DNA of 64,000 nt from positions 310,001-374,000 of the forward strand of contig JAPDOI010000290.1 of the NCBI GenBank assembly GCA_029168955.1, read 5' to 3'. Positions within the stretch are counted from its first letter, which is position 1. Each line of letters begins with the position of its first letter. This DNA is from Aplectana chamaeleonis. Its lineage: Eukaryota; Nematoda; Chromadorea; Rhabditida; Cosmocercidae. Position numbers and translations under genes: made by a program. Below are positions 12,201 through 24,200 of this stretch, piece after piece. A model generated the notes under the pieces. It was not told the DNA's origin and made no database searches. It saw only the letters and a program-made list of their open reading frames with translations.

Positions 12201-15200
12201 GTATGAGAGAACGTTGCGTTGGGGGTGCGCCGACCGGTCAATTTACCACTCGCAATAAGTCCTCCCGAGGACTTATTGCGCACGGTTAACACGCGTCTGC
12301 GTTTCTCTCCCTCCAACGCTGTTTCTATCACTCTAACGTAAGGGCGGACGTCGGTTTCATTGTGATACGCTGCACTGCCCGGTCCTTTCGTGCGATGTCG
12401 GCAATCAATGGTATGATCATGGGCGATCAAGATCAGACGTGCGATGACAAGAATCTCAGAAAAAGATGCTGATCTTTTAAAAATTACTGAGAATAAAGTT
12501 CCACTTTCTACAAATGTTAGACCTATCCCAACCTTTCCTTGAAGAAATTATTCCTACCGTTTCACAGATCTTCACTTGAAGGTTACCCATACGGAAAATC
12601 AAAATTCGATGGAAGGCGCACCTTGCGCACAGCTTGAGAAAATAATATTCTGCTAAAAATATACATGTATAATATAAAAATGATTGGATAAGTGAACAAA
12701 TGCGCTAAAAAACCAACGAATAAAGACGTGAAAAAAATTAGTAAGTAAATCTTTGATTCAATGAAAAAGTATTTGATCAAATAAATAAACGCTCGAAATA
12801 CTAAAAATCACGAGAAAAAATATCAAAATGATCAGAAAAAGCTGCACCAAATGTTTGTCGGCGAGTTTTGTCGGTGCAAAATACAGCTCATTATTTTTGA
12901 AATACGTAACCCGCCATAGTATTGAAACGGAAATTCTTGGAATCGATTTTATTCTAGAATTTTTCTTGCTCGAACGATTTGTATTTTTAGAAAAATTTCT
13001 GAGAAGTATGACTCTTTTATCACATCTATGTTTTTCAACGACTCCAGAGCTCCGAACTTCTATTGAAATATTATGGATAATGTATTTTTATTTGAAACTG
13101 TTTTGTCCTGTTTTTATTTCCAAAAAGCCAGAAAAACTGCAGAATATAGTTTTTGAAAATATTAGAAAATAATTCGGAAAATTATTATTATTATTATTAT
13201 TATTATTAGATGGTGCAGTGACCACATTTCTCAAGTGAGAGGTTTGGTGCATCAAAATCGCTGGGTAACTTAGACGAGATGGAAACTGCCGTTTTTGGAA
13301 AATTTCACAAAAATCGTTGATTTGACCGATTTAATAAAAAAAAGATCTATGCTAGAAAAATCAATAAAGAAATGAACAAATAACTAAATGACTAATTAAA
13401 CGAGTAAATAAATAAAATAATAATCAAATAAATTAATAAACAAATTGAAAAAAATCCTGGAGTAAATAGAAAAACAATTAATGGAAACTTGTTAGAAAAT
13501 AGGTTTATCATTTACTATTCAAATAAATCAGCAAAATAAAAAAGTAAATAAATGCCGCATGTCGGAACGTTTGAGCCAAACTGAGAATTTTTATTAGCCG
13601 AATATTTTAGTATAGTCACCAAAAACGGGCCAGCTATTGAGAAAATCGATTTGCTGGAAATGCTTGCCCAATAGTCGGGTATTCGGTAGAGTGTTGCCCG
13701 GATATTCGTTTATTCGAATAATATTCGAATATTTGAATATTCGAATAATTCGAGTATTCGAATGTTCAAAGAAGTAGAATATTCGTTTATTCGAATAATC
13801 GAATATTCAAAGAAGTGGATTATTTGAATTATTCGTTTATTCGAATATTCAAAAAAAATTATTCGTTCCAACACTCTAGTATTCGGTCACTCAGATTAGT
13901 TATGCAATACTGATTAATTACTTGGACTTTCCGGTTTCACAAAATATTCGAAAAACCTGGTCGCCTAGATCGGGATCCTTAGGTCTTAGGTTAGTGCTAT
14001 TCTAATCGGATTCCAGTATTATTCAAATCGGATCTAAAAACAACCAGGAGCAAAAGTGCTGTGTGAAAGCACCTCATCCTAGTTATTTTTGAGGGCGAGA
14101 CGCTTTAAGATGCAAAAGCCAGTCTTTAAAATGGCATCTGCTGACGGGCTGCTACTCTCTAGCATCTCTATGTCGAATAATTCTGGGCGAGATACATATT
14201 TCATACTTATAGATGCTTACTGGGGTAAACACGAGAAAGGATTACGTCTCTGTATGTAAAAGGAAACCAGGATAATCATATCAGATTATCAAAACCGTCT
14301 GACTAGAAAAGAATTATATTAAACTGCAAATGAGTGGTGATTCATAACAAAAACAAGCGAGACTTATTCCCCTCCTTTCACGGCCTTGACTCCTTGATAA
14401 GCACGAGAACCACACGTGCAACGTCACTCATGGCGCAGGGCGATGCACCCGCGCTTCGGCCTGCGCACGTCTTGTTGCCGCGGGTTCGATTCCAGCACAG
14501 GTGTGAGTTTTGCAATCGTGCCTGCTATCTTCTACCGTGTAACCTTTGGTTAGCAAGTGGCTTGCGTAGAGTGTCCCTGCGGTCAGTGGTTGGCTAACTC
14601 ACAGCCGGCCAACGCTTGACCAGCAGCTGAATACCGCTGTTTACGTGCGGTCAACGCACTGATTACTACCACCCCTGATCCGCTCCATTGGCTCTGTTAG
14701 GACACCTAGCGGTCGCAAAGGAAATCAAATCATTTCAAGCGGGACCTAATAGAGGACCTAATAGAACTTTACATCAAATGAAGTACGCAAGATGCATCGT
14801 CCAGCGCATATGTGAAGATCTAAATGATTTCACAGCTTTCACCTTCGATGATATGTTTGATGATTTTTATGCTGTAAGACATCGAGCCTGTTAGAGGTAA
14901 CCCTCGAATTCTTTTAGGCTCCCTATTTTTCTCCAAATATGATTTATCGTGAATTCTTGTCAGTCCTCAGAAGGTTCACTTACCATTATGAGTATGAATG
15001 GCCCTAATTAAAGGCATCGTGCGCCCTGAAAAACATATTCTTGTTTTTGTGTTATATCGTTCAGATAGACCTTAATAAGGGCACTCACAAAGTTTGCAGT
15101 CTTAAAATTGAACCGGAATCTGTCACGTTCGTTCACCAAATGAGAAAAGAAAGTAATTGATCGGCAAGTGATATGGTATACTCTGTTTATCTTGAATTGC

Positions 15201-18200
15201 ACAAAACACGGTCCGCCAATAGTCCTCTAATACGCCCGCAAGTACCGTAGTGTACGTACACGACGCGTTTTCGGCAGATCCGGGTGTGCACCCGGTGGCC
15301 GAGTGACGGCATCGACGAATCGATCGCTCTGCACACCGGGTGCACACCCGGGTCGGCCGAGAACGCGTCGTGGACGTTCACTACGGTACTAGCGGGCCAA
15401 TTAGAGGACTATTGGCGGACCGTGTTTTGTGCAATTCAAGGTAAACAGAGTATACAATGTTACATTCCATCCGACGGAGTCGGTTTCGGATATCCGGGTC
15501 GGATAATCCGATCGGATAATTATCCGAAATCCGATCCGACGTCAAAGTGGCGATTTCGGATTGATCCGAAATCCGATCACACGAAAAAACACGATATCCG
15601 AATTATCCGATATCCGGAAAAGTGAAAATCGAAGGATCCGATCAGAAAACCGGATAATCGGATAAAAAACGGATAATCGATCGGATAAAAATCGGATTTT
15701 TCGGATAATTATCGGATAATTTCGGATGAAAAACGGATAGAATTGCGCCCGCCGTAACAGCCAGCTCCGAACGCGGTAGCGTAGAGATCGCGCGAATTCG
15801 CAGTAGAGCGCGCTATCGACGGTTGCGGAATCGCTGATTAAGCATGTGTAAGGAATGGATTTTGACACTTCACTACATGCATATTGAACAAATACAAATA
15901 TTTTATGATGAAGGGGACATAATATCACAAAATAACTGCACAACATGTGATAGGGGGTATTTCGTGAAGCGGAGAGGCCTTATTTCGTTTTGCAAGTCCC
16001 TAGGCCGCCGTCAGAGATGGTCGATGAACTGAGTCCCACCCGGTCGATACGCACCGAAATAGTGACAGTCGGGTTCAGAAAAATCAACCCACTGAGTCCG
16101 AATGCGACCGACTCATTGCAACCGCAATCCACCCAGTCGGTACGGGTGTTTCACGTTCGCACACGGGCAGATCCATTGCACCAACTCACACACTCGCTGG
16201 GGTCGGTGGCCGGTTGAGGGGAGTTGAACAGGTAGCGTGCTGCCGCTCGAAACGAAAAAAGGGGCGGGCTTAGCCCGAAAACTCCCCCATTCATGCCGAA
16301 AACTCCGCGTGCAGGTCGAGAGGCAGCACTGGCGATTCAACCTGCCACCTACATCCCGCCAGAGCGTCGATATTCCGAACAATGTCAACCATGACAAGCA
16401 CAAACACCTCACATCCAAGCGCAGCGTATACATTGTGGGCTGCCATTTCCGCGCTCTACACGAGAGAGTATCAGGGAAAAACAGTGCAGACACTGCAACA
16501 CATGGACTCGAAAACTCCGCCACTTATGAGACATCACCACGAAAACTTCGGCAGTTATGAGTCATGCCGAAACCTCCGCCGATCAGCCAGATCCGATCAA
16601 TTTCATTGCAAAAGGGGCGTTTTAACCTGCCACCGACCCCCGCGATTGCTTGAGAAGGTCGGTTTTCCTGCCCCGGACTTAGTCGGACTCGGTCGGTTTT
16701 TCGACCAAGTCTGACGGGGGCCTTAGATGCGGGAAAAAACTTGCAATTTGCGGTATTAATTCAATTTGTTCAATCTCATGATACATTATTGCCATCAAAA
16801 GACATCCACACTAAGTGTAAAAGGGAAGTGTAAGCGTTTCCACATTTTATATGATTCTGCGAAATAAGTGTGCTCCTGATGATGGCACACAAATGATTTT
16901 GAGCTCTCAGGAAGACAAACAAGTGTTTTATTTGCAAATTTCACGGACAGGTATCGGAGGAATGTCTTTTGTTCGGACGCTTTATTACAACGCGGATCTG
17001 TGTTCATAACTCGGGTGACGTTCTGAAGTTGGACTCAGACACGCTGACGGTTGTTCAGCGGGGTAAAAAGGCTTGTCGGTGCGACGGCGGGAGCAAAAAC
17101 GGGGAGGAGTCGAATTGTTGGTTGTACCGCAGATAAAGAGAGATTCAATACAAGGAGACGGTTATTTGGCGGTGGAAAACGGGTTGACGGTGCAACGGCG
17201 GGGACGCGCTCTACCGTGAAATATGTGGCACGTTCCGCAACCCGTAGTTTTGTGTTAAAATTAATTGATGTTGTGTCCTTCAGTTATGTTGAAGACAACA
17301 GAGGAAGTGTGCAAAAAAGAACTAGCCTTGCTTCGGTTTCGCACTTGTCCCTACCCTTTTTTCCGTGTCGTAATCAAACGACTTGAATTCAGGAGGGTAG
17401 GGAAACCCTCGGTTGGTGTACTCATGATGCGGCGGCACGGGAAAATGCGCGTGGCTATGTACGATTGCACGGTGGCCCCCCTTCCTGCGACAGCGTTAAT
17501 TCTGCAGGGATCATATAATTTTCAAGCTCAATGTTTACCCAGAAGGGGAAGTTCGTAACGAATTCGGATTTTTTTCCAAGGTTTCGTTTAACAAGGTGAG
17601 GGGTCGTAGCCCTACCGAGATTGGTCGCAACGCCCCGCTAAACCATGATTCTGTGGCAGGTCTTCTTTTTGGTCAGTTATGTGCTCTCACCGGTTGCAGG
17701 GGAGGGCGAAGTTTCTCACCCGTGCGTGCCGCGTCGTTGTTGGCGAGCGTCGCGCGCGACCAGTTGCGCGGCGACGCGACATCCCTGCTTCAGAGTGAAA
17801 CCAAGTAAACTGACATGTCCAGAGGCATAATTTGCTTTCCTGCGTTCATTTCTCGTCATAGATGATAGCCATTTACTCCTTTAAAGCGCTGAAGACTACT
17901 CTAAACGGTGGGGGTTTTTTTAGTGTTCGCCGCGAGCGCGACACACACCGGACCGCGACGCGTATGCTCGTGGCTACAGAATGTATTTGCTTGAATACAC
18001 GGGGTTGAATCCACGGTACTACTAAAAAATTTTCTTATCCGTTTTTTCATCCGGATTATCCGGTGAATCCGATTTTTTTTTCCGATCGGATATCCGATAT
18101 CAGATCCGATCAAAAATTCTGGTTTCGGATAGGATCCGTTATCCGAAATTCTCGTTCGGGACAGTATCCGATTTATCCGATGAGTCGGTTTTGCAAAATC

Positions 18201-21200
18201 GGCAATATCCGAAAATCCGATCCGACGCCATTTTGGCCATCGGATGGAATGTATACTAGCGGGCCAATTAGAGGACTATTGGCGGATCGTGTTTTGTGCA
18301 ATTCAAGATAAACAGTGTAAACAAATGAGTGGAAGTTGGTGAAATACATCATATGATTGTGTCATAAATGTCTTTTCTGCGCATATCGATCAACTTTTCT
18401 CCCTTGAAAATCAGCTGAAAAAGGATAAGCTGGATTTGATAGGGAGAGCATGGGTCAACACAGCGATTCGTAAGGATCGAATGTTCCTTTCTCGTGCGTC
18501 GATTGGTTGAATGGGGTCTGAAAATGAAGACAAAGGTGTCCAGAAAAGCAGTTTTCAGTAACTTTTCCGCAGTTCTCTGAACGTGGCTGTCGTGTAGGAT
18601 ACTAGAGCTTCCATTATACATTGAAAACTCAAAAACGAATTTCATCGCGCACGATGCCTTTAAACATTGGCAAATGCTTTCCGCTTTGTCTCGCCGGTGT
18701 ATAACTAGGGCCTAACCGTACTCTCAGTAACACCAATAGCTTTGACTAGCCTCTTAGATGTGGCCATCCAAATTTCTCACAACAATCGTAATCTTTTCAC
18801 TCATTCCTTGAATTTTGAAGAGATTGACTCACACTTGACATAGTTTGTGCTTATCTCCTCATATGATAGAATCCAGCCGTATCTCTTACAGAAATATTCA
18901 TGAGACAGCGAAAATCACACCTGTAGAAAAAGCTCAAATCCATTCCTCGTTGCATATACTCAACATCATTACCTTCCATTTGGACAGTTACGACATCTTC
19001 TGGAAAATAATTTTTTATTTCAACGAGATTGATGCTGGCAACTAGTGCGACTTCTTCTAAAATGATTCCAATCAGTGCGCTGTACTTCACAGCAACGCCT
19101 ACAATGTTCCCGGAAGTGTACAGAGTACGACGTGTTGAGTCGACGGAGTTGCGGAGTCAGCGCCGGAGCGATTGCTAAGGCGTAGTGCATAATTGCCGTG
19201 ACGTGCGGCGTGACGTAGTGTTTGTTGTCTAGTATATCGATTAAAAATTGATATGACTCACTGACGTGCTTCGTGGGAGGGATGTACTAGACTTAGAACT
19301 ACTTAGCAGGCACTGGCTCCTCAGGCAGTAACTCCGGCTGAGGGGGCAGGCAATACCGGCTGACTAAACATTGTCCCCGGGCATGCCCCGGTATTCACTG
19401 CCCCCTCAGCCGGCAAATGGTGGAGCGCTCAGCCGGCAAGTGGTGGCCCCCTCAGCCCGCATCCACTGTCCCCTCAGCCGGTAAATGGCTGCCCCCTCAG
19501 CCCGCATTCACTGTGTCCTCAGCCGGTAAATGGCTGCCCCTCAGCCCGCATTCACTGTCCCCCCAGCCGGTAAATGGCTGCCCCCTCAGCCCGCATTCAC
19601 TGTCCCCTCAGCCTGTAAATGGAGGTCCGCTCTGCCGGTATTAGTTGCTTACCAAGTGAATGATATCGATCTGCAAGACTAGATGAAGCCCCTAGTAGGC
19701 TCTCCCTATTCCCCAGCAAGTTCGAGGCTTGCGTTTCATTTCTGAAGCGGCAAGCCTTACCTTGCTTCAAAAATCATGAACTGACCCGCAGTCACGTCCC
19801 CACGGTCACAACGAGCCGTAAGGGGTGAGGGGTCAATGATCCAAATCATGTGGATGACCATCCGTTCGAATGCCAACACCCGAATCAGCTCGAAGTTCAT
19901 TTCGCCCGCTCCGTACATGACCCTGGTTGGCTTTAGTGTCTGCCCGCTCAGCCGGTAAAGCCATGCCCCTCAGCCGGTAATGCTATGTCTGCCCGATCAG
20001 CCGGTGACATGCTCAGCCGTGGATTTATGTCTGCCCGCTCAGCCGGTAAAGCCACGCCAATCAGCCGGTAATGCTATGTCTGCCCGATCAGCCGGTGACA
20101 TGCTCAGCCGTGGATTAATGTCTGCCCGCTCAGCCGGTAAAGCCATGCCCCTCAGCCGGTAAAATGCATGCTCGCCCGCTCAGCCGGTAGGACGCTCCGC
20201 CCCCAAAATAAGCCTGCCCGCTCAGCCGGCGAGCCTACTTCTCCGCCCGCTCAGCCGGTGTTATTATCTGAGTCGGTGAGGCGTCAGTGAATCGCTTCCT
20301 AACCCAAAGCAACTCATTAGAGAGCGCCGACTGCTCGCAAGAGCTCAAACTCAGTGTGCTCCGCACATTCTAGCACTACTCAGACATTCGTGGGGAAGTT
20401 CTCGAGAACGACAGCAGAACTTCCCTTAAAACAATTGGGGAACTTCCCCCAAATCGAGTGGAGGCGAAGGGGACCTCCGGCTAGCAGGCCTTCCCTCGTT
20501 CTCCCGATCGCCAGTCTTTCCCAAGCTGTTGCAGCCCAACATCCATTGGTCATTGATTTTTCAAAAGTCGGCCGGCCGAAACTCGTCTTTTTTAACAGAT
20601 TCCTGTTCTTCAGAAGCAGGAATAGGGCCAAAAATATTCATCTTTGTTGAAAGGTTACAGAGAAGCTTGTTATCTCCCCTGGTAATCTGGACAGAAATAC
20701 CTTACATCGCCCTTGATTGGCAGGTCTGCTCCCTCAACTTACGAAGTGCGAGGCCACCTCGCGACTCGCCCGTTCGCATCATAGTATACAGTGCGGCTTT
20801 GTTTTCTTGTTCATCATGCTCGGGGGGGGGAGGCCATGGGAACAACCGTGAAGCGAACTTCCCTTGTTCTCCCACGAATCGACTGTTTCGAACGCCTTAT
20901 CGTTGTGTATAATTCGAGTGATAGTGACCAAATCAGGTCTATTGTCCTCGGGAGCTTCCCCACAAATATCTGAGTACACTTCATCATGGTCCCAGTCCAT
21001 ATTCAATCAAACCTTTTGGCAGCTGCTTAAGGTCAACGTAACGACCGGTGTAGGTCCATGTACCAAACTTCATCTCACATTTTTGCGAATCGTATGGGAA
21101 CCACGTGACGTCGATCTATGTAAAGTCAGTATTTCAAAGTGCAAAAGGCCGGGCATAGCGCAAAGAATAACGAATAGTATGCTAACAGGACAGAAAGACT

Positions 21201-24200
21201 TATAGATTGCTGGAGGCTGCCAATAGACATGTCCATCATGTGTCACCAGAGCGTCTGTCAGAATTGTTATATCTGGATCGCCGGCTGCACTGAAAAATCT
21301 AATTAAATGCAGTGGTCACGATGAAAAACGGTATCGAAAAACTACAGAAATCAGCTTAGATGGAAAACAGCTAAAAAACTATGAAGGTAGCGCGGTGAAA
21401 AACGGGCTAGAATTAAAGTTTCCAGGGCCCAAAGATGCCAGTTCGTGCACACGTGCACAGCGCCGCTAAAAGAGATCGCGTTCTCAAGCCGAGCAGTCAA
21501 AAATCATCGACATTCAGAGGAAGAAATAAATGCAAATTTACCTAATAAAAACAGTTGAGCAATGAAAGAAAGCATTCCAGTCAATGTTTTTGACTAGATG
21601 TGTACATAAATTCGAAGGTTCATTGATTGAAATTTAATTTCAAGCCAGTTGATGTTCTTTATATAAGAGGTCATCGATGCCGATGATTTGGAGTGGGCTT
21701 GTTCACTATCAGAGTTCAAGCTTCAAATTGGGTCTAAAACAGCGGTTTTTTCGCGATTTTTTCTTATAAGTCCTACTACTCTAAACCCAGAAAAGGGTTT
21801 AGAGTCGAAAAGAAGACAAGCATATTTTATCGCGACCACTGCCTTTAAATGAGCGGAGCGAATCACAGAAGAACTCCCACATCGTAAGAACTCTTTCTTC
21901 CTCATGAATGCTTCCCGATTGCCCGATTTTTCTCGTATTCCTAAATCCAAAGTGGGAAAACGTCCTTGCGCATTTTCGGCACCTGCTGTATTTCGCTTTC
22001 CGCCAAGTTGACCGCAGCAGCTTCAGATATGTGCACCGTAAACTTGAAGGATTTAGTTATGAAAATTTAGGCAGTGTGAAATTTACGATAGATCGGTCGG
22101 CGCGAAAAGCCCCTATGCATCCAATCATGCAAATCCCACAGGTCTGTGTCGGTGTGGATCCTAATAAGACTTTGCGTTCCCCCATTGGAGGTTGACGCAA
22201 ACTCGGTACCCCTAAGTACCTTATTACATATTCGCACCGAATTTGCGCCAACACACAATTAGGAACGCAAAGTATCCGTGCGACCCCTGCCGAGTATATC
22301 ATCACCTTCAGAAACTAAAATTCGCCCTAACAAACAAACTTGTGAGCGTGTATGCTGCCTTTAAAGGCACAGCACACCCTCAGACATCAATTTTGTGATT
22401 TTCAGCTGATTGTGTTGTAGACCCCTCCTGTATAACACTTGCCAAGTGCGAGATCTCAATTTCTCCAAAGAAGCGAGATATAAGCGACCACCACAGGCCC
22501 GACCCCCTTCACTCACCACCACAGGCCCGATCCCCTTCTTGATTTTTGACCTCGATATCGACTGGATGGATGAATGAATTCCAACAAGTCGCCGTTCTTC
22601 AGTCCACTGCCGGTCTGTTTCTTTATCCTGGATAGCTTTGGCGCAACGATTGCAAATGAAGAGAAATACAGGCCTGAGACAACTCGTTCACCAATTTTTG
22701 ACCCTCAAAATCTGGGCATTTTTGAGGAGCCATAACTCTGTTCAAAGGGGGTCTTGGACGATTTCAGAGATACCACTGTGATCAGCGTGTGACTCTCTAC
22801 TAGACAAGCATACAGTACCGAGCAAATTTTTTGCAAAGAAAGCGTTTTGTGGCGTTTTTTGCGCTCACAAAGCGCCGCAACGCCATAACTTGCTTCAAAG
22901 TGGTCCAATTTCAATTCTGAAGTCATTTCCGGATCGCTTCCATTTAGTCCTATACGATAGTGTTCCAAAAGAATAGATTCAACTCCGAAAGTTCATCGAA
23001 ATTTGCATATTTGCACCTCTAAACCGCTCATAATGAACTGATCAGTCGGTCGTGATAACAGAAATCTGTCATTTTTTGACCTGTGGTCGATGTGAATTTT
23101 AGAAGGAAATACACATTTTTCAACGAAATGCTAGAGTTAAAGGAGCTCTCAACACATACCATTACATTCGCCTTACTGAGAGGAATACGAAAACTATCTG
23201 AAAAAACTCATTTAGTCAACTTTGAAGTGAGTGATGGCGATGCGGCGCTTTGTTAACTCAAAAAACGCCGCAAAACGCCGTTTTTGCAAAAAATATGCTC
23301 GGTACCGTAAAATCTGAGAATAAATTCTCTGGGTGTCCTGTGCCTTTAGGTACTGGAGAAGGTAAGCAGCCACATGAGAACATTTTCTTTTGTAGTGAAA
23401 ATAAAGTTCTCGAGAAGCCCAGACACCTAGTTTTTGCGAAAATCTTATCCACCAAGGGTGCGGTTGCCTAAACTAATGCCCACCATTCATTACTTCTGCA
23501 AATTCGATGTTCGACAATCGTCATCCATGTCAAATTTCGAAAAATATCCGGAGCAGGGCTTGTTGCCATGGACACAATATTTGAACCTCTTATTTCATTT
23601 CCAATCAGTGGCTAAACTTACAGAATCCTTAGCAGAGATGTGCGGAAAATGATTTTAAAGAATCGGCAAACGGCATTTGGCAAGATCCGGCTTAAAGGCA
23701 GCATACACGCTCGTAAACGTGATTGAGATAACTACGGAAATAGCATGGTATGGCCCAGATTACAACGCCTATGAAATTTGAAGTGTCAAAAACGACACAA
23801 AATGCCGCTACATGAGTTAGAAGTTAGTCCCGCCCTTGTTTTTCACGCCCCCTGTATTTGCCATTTTCCTGCAACGCCAGGTTGCTGGGCCATGATCACC
23901 GTCGGTACTAGTGGTAGATTGCCTAACAAAAGAACCACACACGTCACTGACGGCGAAGATGGCCCAACAACCCTGCGTTGGAGGAAAAGGGCAAATACCA
24001 AGGGCGTGAAAATACAGGGCGGGGCCAACTTCTAACTCATGTAGCGGCATTGTGGATCGTTTTTGACACTTCAAAGTGCGTAGGCATTATGTTGTAAGCC
24101 ATACGGTTCGATTCACATAGTTATCCCAACTACTGTTACCAGCGTGTATGCTGCATTTAAAAAGGCCGGCAAACGACAAAAGCAATCGGCAATTGCCGCA

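Larger units (their letters stand above)
11829..14683. mobile_element. Possible 2.85-kb TIR element, GGGGTGGTAGTAATCA ends
   Basis: GGGGTGGTAGTAATCA at 11835 is matched in inverse by TGATTACTACCACCCC at about 14660-14675, with weaker matching (GTTAACCG) inside. The interior is AT-rich (12.4-14.0 kb) with short frames and no transposase. It includes the (ATT)n and TTCGAATA tracts and the SINE-like block. A similar end pair is seen at 28252 and 30788. Confidence 0.4.
15011..18667. mobile_element. MITE (AAAGGCATCGTGCGC family) expanded by nested insertions
   Basis: The left end TTAAAGGCATCGTGCGC (15008) and right end GCGCACGATGCCTTTAAA (18649-18666) are inverted partners. The 3.6-kb interior holds at least three further inverted-repeat elements (15179-15444, 15460-18253, 15991-16745), so the outer element was probably a few hundred bp before insertion. 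Confidence 0.55.

Noticed and set aside
12583..12780. Membrane protein ORF (65 codons, hydrophobic)
   Set aside because: AT-rich sequence gives hydrophobic residues by composition; no splice or start support.
14425..14510. Functional tRNA gene
   Set aside because: A and B boxes are present but a complete cloverleaf with a paired acceptor stem could not be drawn, and a related partial copy exists; called SINE-like.
18851..19090. 79-codon minus frame as a single exon
   Set aside because: Only 18999-18921 is coding. The upstream part is intron with an AT-rich TTATTTTCCAG acceptor, and the phase matches exon 5.
20779..21006. 75-codon minus frame beginning [13 protein letters not shown]
   Set aside because: It begins within the intron just after the GTTTG donor of receptor exon 5 and runs into a GTGGGGAAG-type repeat; not a separate gene.
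23778..24074. Overlapping 85-codon ORFs on both strands with nearly the same protein
   Set aside because: Mirror-image product of a near-complete palindrome (foldback MITE).
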